From Eubacterium sp. (GTDB lineage: Bacteria > Bacillota > Clostridia > Lachnospirales > Lachnospiraceae), in NCBI GenBank assembly GCA_022791495.1, contig JAAVZE010000074.1, positions 1-55,073 of the forward strand: DNA of 55,073 nt, in the 5' to 3' direction. Shown here piece by piece: positions 8,487 to 16,492 of the stretch (positions are counted from its first letter, which is position 1; each line of letters opens with the position of its first letter). Position numbers and translations under genes: made by a program. The notes beneath the pieces are model-generated. The model made no database searches. It was given only the letters and a program-made list of their open reading frames with translations, and was not told the origin of the DNA.

Positions 8487-9496
8487 GGAAAGAGATAAGA
8501 AAAAGTATGTTGTGTGTGATGGTATTGGTATGCCTGATTTTGATGACAGGTACAGGTTGTGGGAGTACATCCGTTATGGGGAAGGAGACGGCAGAGATTT
8601 TTGCCATGGATACCATAATGGATCTGACAGTGTACGGAGAATCGGCATCGGAACTGCTGAACGAGGCCAGACAGCTGGTTCAAAAATATGAGGGACTTTT
8701 TTCTGTCAATACCAGGACCAGTGATGTGGCGAGATTAAACCAGGCGGCGGGCAAAGCGGAACAGGTGTCCCCAGAAACTTATGAGTTGATCCAGAAAAGC
8801 ATCGAGATATCGAAGGAAACAGAAGGACTCTTTGATATTTCCATCTATCCTCTGGTGCGTGCCTGGGGATTTACTAAGGAGGAGTACCGGGTGCCGGAGC
8901 CGGAGGAGCTTGGTCGTCTGCTAAAAAAAGTGGATGCTTCTAAGATCCAGCTGGAGCCGGATAACAGGGTGATGCTGCCTAAGGGAATGGAGATCGACCT
9001 GGGCGGCATCGCTAAAGGATATCTTTCCCAAAAGCTGATGGAACTGTTTAGGAAAGGAGGCGCCCAGGCGGCGGTGGTCTCCCTGGGAGGAAATGTTCAG
9101 ACCTTTGGGAAAAAGCCGGATGGAACGCCCTTTACGGTCGGCATTACTGATCCGGCCGATGGAACCAGCGTATTAGGGACGATACGTATTGGGGATAAGG
9201 CAGTGATCACTTCTGGTTCCTATCAGAGATATTTTGAGAAGGATGGAAAGGTATATCATCATATTATAGATAAAAAGACCGGAGCGCCGGCGCAGAGTGA
9301 TCTTATGAGTGTTACGGTCATTGGAGAGGATGGTGTCACGGCGGACAGCCTTGCCACTGCCCTGTTTGTAATGGGGAAAGAGAAGGCGGTTCAATATGCT
9401 GCTTCTCATCCGGAGATTCAACTGGTGCTGGTAGATACAAAAGCCCAGGTCTGGACTTCGGAGGGAATAGAAATGGAGGAAAAAAATGAATCATAA
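8483..9496 (+). CDS. apbE: FAD:protein FMN transferase lipoprotein (ApbE)
   Basis: 337 residues. The ATG at 8483 has GGAGG at 8471-8475 with 7-bp spacing; the in-frame ATG at 8477 is too close to it. A hydrophobic leader ends in a lipobox-like TGTGC, so the protein should be a membrane lipoprotein facing outward. The ApbE marks MDTIMDLTVYG, FDISIYPLVRAWGF, DLGGIAKGYL, SLGGN and the C-terminal TADSLATALFVMG are present. It attaches FMN to Ser/Thr of electron-transfer proteins such as Rnf or flavin reductases; none is encoded nearby. It overlaps queH by 4 bp and the MATE gene by 11 bp. Confidence 0.93.
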   Translation: MRKEIRKSMLCVMVLVCLILMTGTGCGSTSVMGKETAEIFAMDTIMDLTVYGESASELLNEARQLVQKYEGLFSVNTRTSDVARLNQAAGKAEQVSPETYELIQKSIEISKETEGLFDISIYPLVRAWGFTKEEYRVPEPEELGRLLKKVDASKIQLEPDNRVMLPKGMEIDLGGIAKGYLSQKLMELFRKGGAQAAVVSLGGNVQTFGKKPDGTPFTVGITDPADGTSVLGTIRIGDKAVITSGSYQRYFEKDGKVYHHIIDKKTGAPAQSDLMSVTVIGEDGVTADSLATALFVMGKEKAVQYAASHPEIQLVLVDTKAQVWTSEGIEMEEKNES

Positions 9497-10880
9497 AGTA
9501 AGAGAAAAACTGATTGGGGACAGGACTTTTTACCGACGCCTGTTTGGCATCGCCGTCCCTATGATGATCCAAATGGGGATCACGAATTTTGCCAGTATGC
9601 TGGACAATATCATGGTGGGACAGGTGGGAACGGAACAGATGACGGGAGTTGCCATCGCCAATCAGTTAGTCTTTGTATACAATCTTCTGGTATTTGGCGC
9701 GGTGTCCGGACCGGGCATTTTTACTGCGCAGTATTTTGGTCAGAGAAATGATGAGGGAGTGCGTTACACGGTGAGGTTCAAACTGATCTGCTGTGCTGTT
9801 ATCACCATAGCTGGGTTATTGGTTATGGGAAGTTTTGGAAACTCTCTGATCCAGCTCTATCTTCACCAGGAGGGGAGTGTGGGAAGTGTTGTCAATACGC
9901 TGGGATACGGTCTGGATTATCTGCATATTGTGATGGTCTCATTTGTTCCTTTTGCGGTTGTCCAGGTATATGCAGGAACGCTGAAAGAAACGGGGCAGAC
10001 GCTGGTGCCGATGAAAGCGGGACTGGTATCTGTGCTGGTAAACCTGATTTTAAACTACATCCTGATTTATGGTAAATTCGGGGCGCCTGCCCTGGGTGCC
10101 AGCGGTGCCGCCATTGGTACAGTGGCAGCGAGACTGGTGGAGATGATGATTATTCTGGTCTGGACCCATAGAAACCATGAGCGGAATACTTTTATCCGTG
10201 GACTGTACCAGAGTCTGTATATTCCGGCAGAACTGGTAAAGAAAATTCTGGTGCGGGGAACGCCTCTGCTTCTGAATGAGGGGTTCTGGGCGGCGGGCAT
10301 GGCGATGCTTATGCAGTGCTATTCGGTGCGCGGTCTGGAGGTAGTCGCCGCCATGAATATCTCCAATACACTGAATAATCTTTTTAATGTCGTATTTCTT
10401 TCCATCGGAAATAGTGTGGCGATCATCGTCGGACAGCTTCTGGGCGCCGGAAAGATGGAGGAGGCGAAAAGGAGCGCTTATCGGATTATTTTCTGTTCCA
10501 CTGGGATCTGTGTGGGGGTGGCGATGCTTCTGGCAGGGGCGGCGTTTATTTTCCCACAAGTATACGAGACTTCTGAGAGTATAAGGCATCTCGCTACTAG
10601 ATTTATCCTTACTCTGGCAGTGTATATGCCGGTGAATGCTTTTTTGCATGCTGCCTATTTTACGATCCGGTCCGGCGGAAAGACCATTATTACCTTTTTA
10701 TTTGACAGTGGATTTATCTGGGCGGTGTCGATTCCTCTTGCCTGGTGTTTATCCAGGTATACCAGCCTGGCTGTCGTTCCGCTTTATTTTGTCTGCTGTG
10801 GGGTGGATGTCGTAAAAGCAGTGGTGGGATTTGTACTTCTGGTCCGGGGGATGTGGCTCAATAACCTGGTTTCGGAGTAA
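9486..10880 (+). CDS. MATE family efflux transporter
   Basis: 464 residues with about 12 hydrophobic segments and the MATE two-lobed pattern (FGIAVPMMIQMGITNFASMLDNIMVGQVG at the start, PLLLNEGFWAAGMAMLMQ opening the second half). It would export cationic drugs or metabolites using Na+ or H+. GGAGG lies 7 bp before the ATG inside the end of apbE, so it is the last gene of pgeF-queH-apbE-MATE. The substrate cannot be inferred. Confidence 0.92.
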   Translation: MNHKVREKLIGDRTFYRRLFGIAVPMMIQMGITNFASMLDNIMVGQVGTEQMTGVAIANQLVFVYNLLVFGAVSGPGIFTAQYFGQRNDEGVRYTVRFKLICCAVITIAGLLVMGSFGNSLIQLYLHQEGSVGSVVNTLGYGLDYLHIVMVSFVPFAVVQVYAGTLKETGQTLVPMKAGLVSVLVNLILNYILIYGKFGAPALGASGAAIGTVAARLVEMMIILVWTHRNHERNTFIRGLYQSLYIPAELVKKILVRGTPLLLNEGFWAAGMAMLMQCYSVRGLEVVAAMNISNTLNNLFNVVFLSIGNSVAIIVGQLLGAGKMEEAKRSAYRIIFCSTGICVGVAMLLAGAAFIFPQVYETSESIRHLATRFILTLAVYMPVNAFLHAAYFTIRSGGKTIITFLFDSGFIWAVSIPLAWCLSRYTSLAVVPLYFVCCGVDVVKAVVGFVLLVRGMWLNNLVSE

Positions 10881-10901
10881 CAATATAGATGATAAATGCT
10901 A

Positions 10902-10960
10902 TTTTAATCTAATTTTAATGTTTCGCCAATTATCTTTTAATTCTGATAACTTATTATATA
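10902..10960 (+). promoter_or_regulatory. 11-bp phased direct repeats and -10 before the two-component operon
   Basis: TTTTAAT occurs at 10902, 10913 and 10935, offsets of 11 and 22; the 10924 position keeps only AAT. The last box sits where the -35 would be for an AT-rich -10 (TATTAT/TATATA, 10952-10960). Eleven-bp direct repeats replacing the -35 are typical of OmpR/PhoP-type activators, and the operon encodes one. A hairpin (10986-10991 with 10999-11004) lies just before the first gene. Confidence 0.5.
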
Positions 10961-11020
10961 AGTGTCAAACGAAGTAAATAGAGGGCCACATTCTACAGAT
11001 GTGGGGAAATGGAGGATTGG

Positions 11021-11566
11021 ATGGACGAATTAGAAAAAGTCGAACGGTTAAGAAAAAAGGCAGATGTGAGCTACGAGGAGGCTAAACAGGCGCTGGAAGA
11101 GTGTGGCTGGGATCTTCTGGATGCCATCGTGTATCTGGAAAAACAGGGAAAGGTAAAGGAACCCAAAAACACCAGTTATACGACACAGTACGAGGAGCCG
11201 GAGAAGATCGAGAAGGCGGCAAGTTCCACCCAGAAGAACCGTAGCGGACTCAGTGAGACACTGAACAGTTTTTTCAGCTGGTGTGGAAGAATGATACAGA
11301 AGGGAAATGAGACGCTGTTTAAAGTGGAGCGCGACGGCAAGACCATCATCAGCGTTCCCGTGACGGTGTTTGTCATCATACTTATTATCGCATTCTGGTG
11401 TGTCTTTGTGGTTATGCTGGTGGGGCTTTTCTGTGGCTGTCACTATTCATTTGAGGGGATCGATAAGGTGGAAGTGGATGTGAACAAGGCGATGGACAGC
11501 GCATCTAATGCTGCAGAAAAGATCAAAAAGGAGTTTACAGATGGCGGAGAGGATTCTGATCGTTGA
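11021..11566 (+). CDS. DUF4342-like membrane protein with N-terminal UBA-like domain
   Basis: 181 residues from the ATG at 11021, chosen because GGAGG (11011-11015) precedes it; an in-frame ATG at 11009 would add four residues. The first ~45 residues (LEKVERLRKKADVSYEEAKQ, then ALEECGWDLLDAIVYLEKQG) form a UBA/TS-N-like three-helix motif as in DUF4342 proteins. A charged linker, a cytosolic GKTIISVPVTVFVI strand and one strong membrane segment (~110-140) follow, then a short tail. The function of the family is unknown. The gene overlaps the response regulator by 26 bp, so it is probably an accessory part of that signalling unit. Confidence 0.7.
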   Translation: MDELEKVERLRKKADVSYEEAKQALEECGWDLLDAIVYLEKQGKVKEPKNTSYTTQYEEPEKIEKAASSTQKNRSGLSETLNSFFSWCGRMIQKGNETLFKVERDGKTIISVPVTVFVIILIIAFWCVFVVMLVGLFCGCHYSFEGIDKVEVDVNKAMDSASNAAEKIKKEFTDGGEDSDR

Positions 11567-12251
11567 GGACGAGGAAAAAATTGCAAGATTTATCGAACTG
11601 GAACTGAAACATGAAGGTTACGAGGTGAGTAAATGTACCAACGGACGGGAAGGACTGGCAGAGGCAGAACAGGGAGGCTATGATCTGATGCTTCTGGATA
11701 TCATGCTTCCGGAGCTCAATGGGTTTGAGGTGCTGCGGAGACTTCGCAGGACCTCTGCCCTGCCGGTGATCCTTCTGACTGCAAGAGATGCCGTTATGGA
11801 TAAAGTGGCAGGACTGGACGGAGGCGCGGATGATTATATTACCAAACCCTTTGCCATCGAGGAACTTCTGGCGAGAATCCGTCTTGTTCTGAAAAAAGCG
11901 GCGATGACGGGGCTGGCAGGCGGGGTGGCAGAGAAGAACAGCCTGGGTTTCGGGGAACTGACGATGGATACGCAGCGGTATGAGGTGAGGGTGGCGGGCC
12001 GGCAGGTGGAACTGACCAACCGGGAGTTTGAGCTGTTAAAGATCCTGCTGGAGAATAAAAATATTGTTATGACCAGAGAAGTGCTTCTGAACCGGGTATG
12101 TGGTTATGATTATTTGGGAGAGACCAATATGATCGACGTCTATATCCGGTATCTTAGAAGCAAGATCGATGAGCGTTTTGGGATCCGGATGATACAGACG
12201 GTGCGGGGAGTGGGATATGTGATCCGGGAAGAGAGGCCAGAAGATGAGTAG
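11541..12251 (+). CDS. OmpR/PhoB-family response regulator
   Basis: 236 residues from the ATG at 11541, with GGAG seven bases upstream. The receiver domain (1-~118) has the acidic pair E9-D10, phosphoacceptor D53 (LLDIMLPELNG), T (LTA) and K (TKPF) residues of an active receiver. The C-terminal ~100 residues are an OmpR winged helix (ELTNREFELLKILLEN; MIDVYIRYLRSKID; IQTVRGVGYVI). It should be phosphorylated by the kinase encoded next (ATGA overlap) and may bind the 11-bp phased boxes upstream of the operon. Regulon unknown. Confidence 0.95.
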   Translation: MAERILIVEDEEKIARFIELELKHEGYEVSKCTNGREGLAEAEQGGYDLMLLDIMLPELNGFEVLRRLRRTSALPVILLTARDAVMDKVAGLDGGADDYITKPFAIEELLARIRLVLKKAAMTGLAGGVAEKNSLGFGELTMDTQRYEVRVAGRQVELTNREFELLKILLENKNIVMTREVLLNRVCGYDYLGETNMIDVYIRYLRSKIDERFGIRMIQTVRGVGYVIREERPEDE

Positions 12252-13518
12252 AGAGAAAAAAGAGAGAAACAGAATGTCTTCCATCGCCAGGAGGATCAAT
12301 GGCAGGATCGTCTGGAAGCAGTTTCTATCTTATTTCTGGATGGATCTGGGGATGTTTTTGCTGGCAACTGCCGCCTGGTGTGTATCCGTGGAGCTCAACC
12401 AGGTTGGTGATCTAGAGTGGAGAGGGGTCAGCCGCTGGTTTGAAAAAGGACCTCCGACAGGAGTTATTTATTATGTCGTGGACTGGGGACAGGGCAGGGT
12501 GCTGAAGGCAGATATGATGATGTTTCTTGCCTCTGTTACCGTGTGTCTGTGTATCGCCGTGACGGTACAGATCCTGTCACTGCTTTTTCAGTTTATTGGC
12601 GGTGCGAAGAAAATCCGGTATCAGCTCCACCCTCTGAATGAGCTGGCTAAAAAAGCGGAAGAACTGAGCAGCATCGCCTTTGATGAGAGTAAGTTTCATC
12701 TTCTGGAAGATGCCATTTCCAACGTAGATCCAGAAGATGGCAGGGGGCATCTTCATATCGGGGACAAGGAGCTGCAGGGGCTGGAACAGGCAGTGAATAA
12801 TCTCATCGACCGTATGAGGGATTCTTACCGACAGCAGTCCCGTTTTGTGTCGGATGCCTCTCATGAACTCCGTACACCGATCTCTGTGATTCAGGGATAT
12901 GCCAACATGCTGGACCGCTGGGGAAAAGAGGACGAAACTGTCCTGGAAGAGGGGATCGAGGCCATCAAACATGAATCGGAACACATGTCGGCTCTCGTAG
13001 AACAGTTATTGTTTTTAGCCCGGTCTGACAGCGGAAAAAATCAGATGGTGAAGGAGCAAGTGGATCTGGGAGAACTGGTGAAGGAGGTGTATGAGGAGTC
13101 CTGTATGATCGATGAAAATCATCGGTACGTCTTGAATAAGCCGGAGGGGGGCAGATTTTTCCTGACAGGGGATGCTACTATGCTCAAGCAGACCATGCGC
13201 ATACTGGCGGATAATGCCATGAAATACAGCAGGGAGGGCGATGAGATTCTGTTCTCAGTGGGAAAGGCTGATGAAGGGGAAAGTGAGATCTTCTTTTCTG
13301 TGCAGGACAGCGGCGAGGGGATGAAAGAACAGGATGTCACCCATATTTTTGAGCGGTTTTTCCGATCCGATACGGCACGAAACAGTAGTACGGGAGGAAG
13401 CGGCCTGGGACTTTCCATCGCCAAATGGATCGTGGATAAGCACCGGGGGCATTTTGAGATCCTGTCCAGGGAAGGGCTTGGGACGAGGATCACCGTGTGG
13501 CTGCCGGTAAAAGAATAA
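12244..13518 (+). CDS. Sensor histidine kinase of the two-component system
   Basis: 424 residues. Two membrane segments (~28-48 and ~92-118) enclose a short external loop of about 45 residues. A HAMP-like linker leads to a HisKA domain with H207 in FVSDASHELRTPISVIQGY. An HATPase domain has N box (ILADNAMKYS), DSGEGM, FERFFRSD and GGSGLGLSIAKWIVDKH. The small extracytoplasmic loop suggests sensing in or near the membrane. It is translationally coupled to the regulator by ATGA and is last in the operon; a terminator follows at 13628. Confidence 0.95.
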   Translation: MSREKKERNRMSSIARRINGRIVWKQFLSYFWMDLGMFLLATAAWCVSVELNQVGDLEWRGVSRWFEKGPPTGVIYYVVDWGQGRVLKADMMMFLASVTVCLCIAVTVQILSLLFQFIGGAKKIRYQLHPLNELAKKAEELSSIAFDESKFHLLEDAISNVDPEDGRGHLHIGDKELQGLEQAVNNLIDRMRDSYRQQSRFVSDASHELRTPISVIQGYANMLDRWGKEDETVLEEGIEAIKHESEHMSALVEQLLFLARSDSGKNQMVKEQVDLGELVKEVYEESCMIDENHRYVLNKPEGGRFFLTGDATMLKQTMRILADNAMKYSREGDEILFSVGKADEGESEIFFSVQDSGEGMKEQDVTHIFERFFRSDTARNSSTGGSGLGLSIAKWIVDKHRGHFEILSREGLGTRITVWLPVKE

Positions 13519-13627
13519 TATGAATTACCCAGTCAAAGTATCTGTAATCGCTGAAACCACATGAAAGGGCTCGGTTAGACAGATAAGAATTGTTTAAGAT
13601 TAGTGTTTAGTAAAAGTCAGGACTGAT

Positions 13628-13683
13628 AAAAAAAGGAACAGGTAAAGTGATTTGATTCGTCAACTTTACCTGCTCCTTTTTTT
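13628..13683. terminator. Bidirectional terminator between the kinase gene and argG
   Basis: Arms 13628-13648 and about 13663-13683 are nearly perfect complements starting in A7 and ending in T7, between convergent genes. The rest of 13519-13759 holds nothing else recognised. Confidence 0.88.
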
Positions 13684-13759
13684 AATCTCAAAAGAAAACG
13701 TGAGAGATCAACCTCATAACAGAAGGCTTCCTTATCAACGTATCTTTTAAAAATGTATC

Positions 13760-14974
13760 TTACTTCTCCAGCTCCTGCATCTTCATGGCGCGGACCTTCG
13801 TGGAGAGACCGAAGAGGTTGATAAAGCCCTCAGCGTCATGGTGATCATAGAGGTCACCGGTGGTAAAGGATGCGATGCTCTCATTGTAGAGAGAATAGGG
13901 TGAGGTGGTGCCGGCTTTGATGATATTTCCCTTGTAAAGTTTAAACTTCACTTCACCGGTAACGTATTTCTGGGTGGATTCGATAAATGCCTGCACTGCC
14001 TCACGCAGCGGGCTGAACCATTTCCCCTCATAAACGATCTGAGCCAGTTTGTTGCCCATGTCCATCTTCATGGCATAGGTGTCGCGGTCCAGGATCAGCT
14101 CCTCTAACTGCTGGTGGGCTTCATAGAGAATCGTTCCGCCAGGTGTCTCGTACACACCGCGGGATTTCATGCCGACCACGCGGTTTTCCACGATATCTAC
14201 AATGCCGACGCCGTGCTTGCCGCCCAGACGGTTCAGCTCACGGATGATATCGGAGACTTTCATTTCTTTGCCGTTTACCGATTTTGGAACCCCCTGCTCG
14301 AAGGTCATGGTTACCATTTCGCCCTCTTCCGGTGCTTTTTCCGGTGTGGTACCGAGAACCAGGAGATGGTCATAGTTCGGCTCATTGGAAGGATCTTCCA
14401 GTTCCAGACCTTCGTGGCTGATATGCCACAGGTTGCGGTCGCGGCTGTAGCTGGAATCTGCCGAAAAGGGAAGATCGATGCCGTGGGCCCTGCAGTAATC
14501 GATCTCTGACTCACGGGAATCCATGGTCCATTTGTCGCTTCTCCAAGCAGCGATGATCTTCAGGTCAGGAGCCAGCGCTTTGATACCCAGCTCAAAACGG
14601 ATCTGATCGTTTCCTTTTCCTGTAGCGCCGTGGCAGATTGCAGAAGCGCCTTCCTTGCGGGCGATCTCTACGAGACGTTTGGCGATAACCGGACGTGCCA
14701 TCGAGGTTCCCAGAAGATATTTATTTTCATATACAGCATGTCCCTGTACACAGGGTACGATGTACTCGTCACAGAATTCGTCGGTTACATCTTCTATGTA
14801 GAGCTTGGAAGCTCCACAGAATTTGGCGCGTTCTTCCAGTCCGTCCAGTTCCTCTTCCTGACCACAATCCACACAGACACAAACGACTTCATAATCAAAA
14901 TTCTCCTTAAGCCATGGAATAATCGCTGTGGTATCCAGACCGCCGGAGTAGGCAAGAATAACTTTTTCTTTCAT
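13760..14974 (-). CDS. argG: Argininosuccinate synthase
   Basis: 404 residues, the normal length. The start is the ATG at 14974 with GGAGG before it; the frame upstream is open but is promoter DNA. ArgG joins citrulline and aspartate using ATP, the seventh step of arginine synthesis. Visible are the ATP pyrophosphatase P-loop AYSGGLDTT (residues ~9-17), GATGKGNDQIRFE, SREKE-like DSRESEIDYC and SYSRDRNLWHIS. It is divergent from the lipoprotein-argCJBD unit, with which it should share ArgR control. No argH or argF is in the window. Confidence 0.97.
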   Translation of the reverse strand: MKEKVILAYSGGLDTTAIIPWLKENFDYEVVCVCVDCGQEEELDGLEERAKFCGASKLYIEDVTDEFCDEYIVPCVQGHAVYENKYLLGTSMARPVIAKRLVEIARKEGASAICHGATGKGNDQIRFELGIKALAPDLKIIAAWRSDKWTMDSRESEIDYCRAHGIDLPFSADSSYSRDRNLWHISHEGLELEDPSNEPNYDHLLVLGTTPEKAPEEGEMVTMTFEQGVPKSVNGKEMKVSDIIRELNRLGGKHGVGIVDIVENRVVGMKSRGVYETPGGTILYEAHQQLEELILDRDTYAMKMDMGNKLAQIVYEGKWFSPLREAVQAFIESTQKYVTGEVKFKLYKGNIIKAGTTSPYSLYNESIASFTTGDLYDHHDAEGFINLFGLSTKVRAMKMQELEK

Positions 14975-15038
14975 GATAAGACCTCCGTAAAATAATTTTA
15001 TGTCAGCCCAAATAATATCGGGCGTGTTTCCTTTTCTA

Positions 15039-15067
15039 AATATACAACATAAATGCATAATATGCAA
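15039..15067 (-). promoter_or_regulatory. argG promoter overlapped by a palindromic ArgR-like box
   Basis: On the minus strand TTGCAT (complement of 15062-15067), 17-bp spacer, TATATT (complement of 15039-15044). The perfect palindrome TGCATAATATGCA (15054-15066) covers the -35 and spacer. It resembles an ARG box, so binding would block polymerase. Confidence 0.6.
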
Positions 15068-15117
15068 GAGAAAAAATTATTTTGAGGCAGAAAAATATCC
15101 TTAATAATAATTTATAC

Positions 15118-15146
15118 TTGCGTAATATTTTTCAGAGGTGTATAAT
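15118..15146 (+). promoter_or_regulatory. Rightward promoter of the lipoprotein-argCJBD unit
   Basis: TTGCGT (15118-15123), 17-bp spacer, TATAAT (15141-15146). A start near 15153 leaves a leader of about 150 nt. No other promoter was seen before argC. Confidence 0.65.
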
Positions 15147-15157
15147 AAGAGTGCTTA

Positions 15158-15203
15158 TGAATATTATGCATAAAAATAAGTTTTATACATAAAAATATTC
15201 ATT
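15158..15203. promoter_or_regulatory. ArgR-like operator boxes at the rightward start site
   Basis: TGAATATTATGCA (15158-15170) is an inverted repeat with one mismatch, about 5 bp past the predicted start. ATGCATAAAAATA (15167-15179) and ACATAAAAATATTCAT (15187-15202) resemble the AT-rich ARG boxes of Firmicutes. Rest of 15204-15306: the lipoprotein ribosome site GGAGGA (15295-15300), nothing else seen. Confidence 0.5.
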
Positions 15204-15306
15204 TTAACATAGATTATGCAAAATAAGAGATGGCTTTGGCGATGTTATTGTGTCAAGAAATATCTTATGGTTTGCCTGGCGAGGTTCTAAAAATGGAGGA
15301 AATGAT

Positions 15307-16467
15307 ATGAAAAAGAGTAAAGTATTACTATGTCTTCTGGTAAGTATGCTGGTGATGGCATGTGTGACAGGATGTATTGGACAGAAAACGGAAACGGTCA
15401 TTCGCTCAGATGGTACGTGTTCATACAAATATACATATCTGTATGATAAATCCATGTTTGATAAATTGGAAAGTTCAGGCGGTATGGATGACTCAGCCAG
15501 GGAATTATCTTCTGGAGATTATTTGAAAGAAGTTGTGGATATCAAGGGAATACCCTATTATTCCTTTAGCAGAAATTTTGAATTCAGTAATTTGAACGAA
15601 CTCAAAGCATTTTTGACAGAGGATGAAACTTATTTCCGTAAAATAACGTCAGAATCCAAAGCTGCTTCCCAATACGATAAGAGTTCCCATACGGCGCCTT
15701 ATTCATCGGTGACACTGGATACCGGTACCTTTATCGGGGTTTTGAAAGATTCTATTTTGGACGAGAGTCTGCAAAAAGATTCTGGAAGCGATAAAACTAC
15801 TAAATCAAAAGAGACGACGGACGTGACAGACACGGATCTCAAAGGAAATAAGAGCATTGGAGAGATGTGTGAAAAACTGGGAATTGTTGTAGAAGTTTCT
15901 ATTACACTTCCCTCTGCTGTTACCGGGAGCAACGGAAAGATTCAGGGAAATACCGTGACATGGAGTATCAATGATCTGCCGGATGACGGAAAACTGATCG
16001 CAGTTACAGGAAATAACCCAATCTTATCTTCAGATAAAACGCCGCCGGTGATTAAAGGAGTAAAAAACAAAGGATTGTATAATAAGACGGTAAAGATAAC
16101 TGCACAGGACAATGTAAGCCTAAAGGAGCTGCGGCTCAATGGAGCGCGGTATAATACATCCGCATTTCGCGTGGGACAGAGCGGTTCTTACACGCTGACT
16201 GCCGAAGATGCCAGTCACAACAAGACTACAGTACGGTTTAAGATCGATAAGAAAAAGCCGGTGGTCAAAGGAGCAAAAAACGGCAAGCGATACCGTAAAA
16301 ATGTAACTCTCAGATTCTCAGATACAAACGGGATCCGAAGTGTTAAAATAAATGGCAAGAAAAAGAGCACCAAAAAGACCGTTCTGAAAAAGAACGGAAA
16401 ATATACCGTGAAAGCTACAGATAAAGCAGGTAATACAAGCACGGTGCGATTCTGGATCAATAAATAG
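15307..16467 (+). CDS. Putative lipoprotein with two C-terminal Ig-like repeats
   Basis: 386 residues from the ATG at 15307 (GGAGGA six bases upstream; the frame is open further upstream without a better start). The signal peptide ends in a lipobox-like ACVTGC, so it is predicted to be membrane-anchored outside the cell. Residues ~25-240 match no family I know. Residues ~255-386 hold two bacterial Ig-like repeats, each starting PVIKG/PVVKGAK-N and ending with a YTxxAxDxxxxxTxVRF strand, lysine-rich as in cell-wall proteins of Lachnospiraceae. It ends only 25 bp before argC and appears to share the arginine-controlled promoter, which is odd for a surface protein. Confidence 0.75.
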   Translation: MKKSKVLLCLLVSMLVMACVTGCIGQKTETVIRSDGTCSYKYTYLYDKSMFDKLESSGGMDDSARELSSGDYLKEVVDIKGIPYYSFSRNFEFSNLNELKAFLTEDETYFRKITSESKAASQYDKSSHTAPYSSVTLDTGTFIGVLKDSILDESLQKDSGSDKTTKSKETTDVTDTDLKGNKSIGEMCEKLGIVVEVSITLPSAVTGSNGKIQGNTVTWSINDLPDDGKLIAVTGNNPILSSDKTPPVIKGVKNKGLYNKTVKITAQDNVSLKELRLNGARYNTSAFRVGQSGSYTLTAEDASHNKTTVRFKIDKKKPVVKGAKNGKRYRKNVTLRFSDTNGIRSVKINGKKKSTKKTVLKKNGKYTVKATDKAGNTSTVRFWINK

Positions 16468-16492
16468 TAAGTAGTACAGGAGGATATAAGAA

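Noticed and set aside
14975-15067. N-terminal extension of ArgG
   Set aside because: Covers the promoter and ArgR-like palindrome; the ATG at 14974 has GGAGG and gives the family length.
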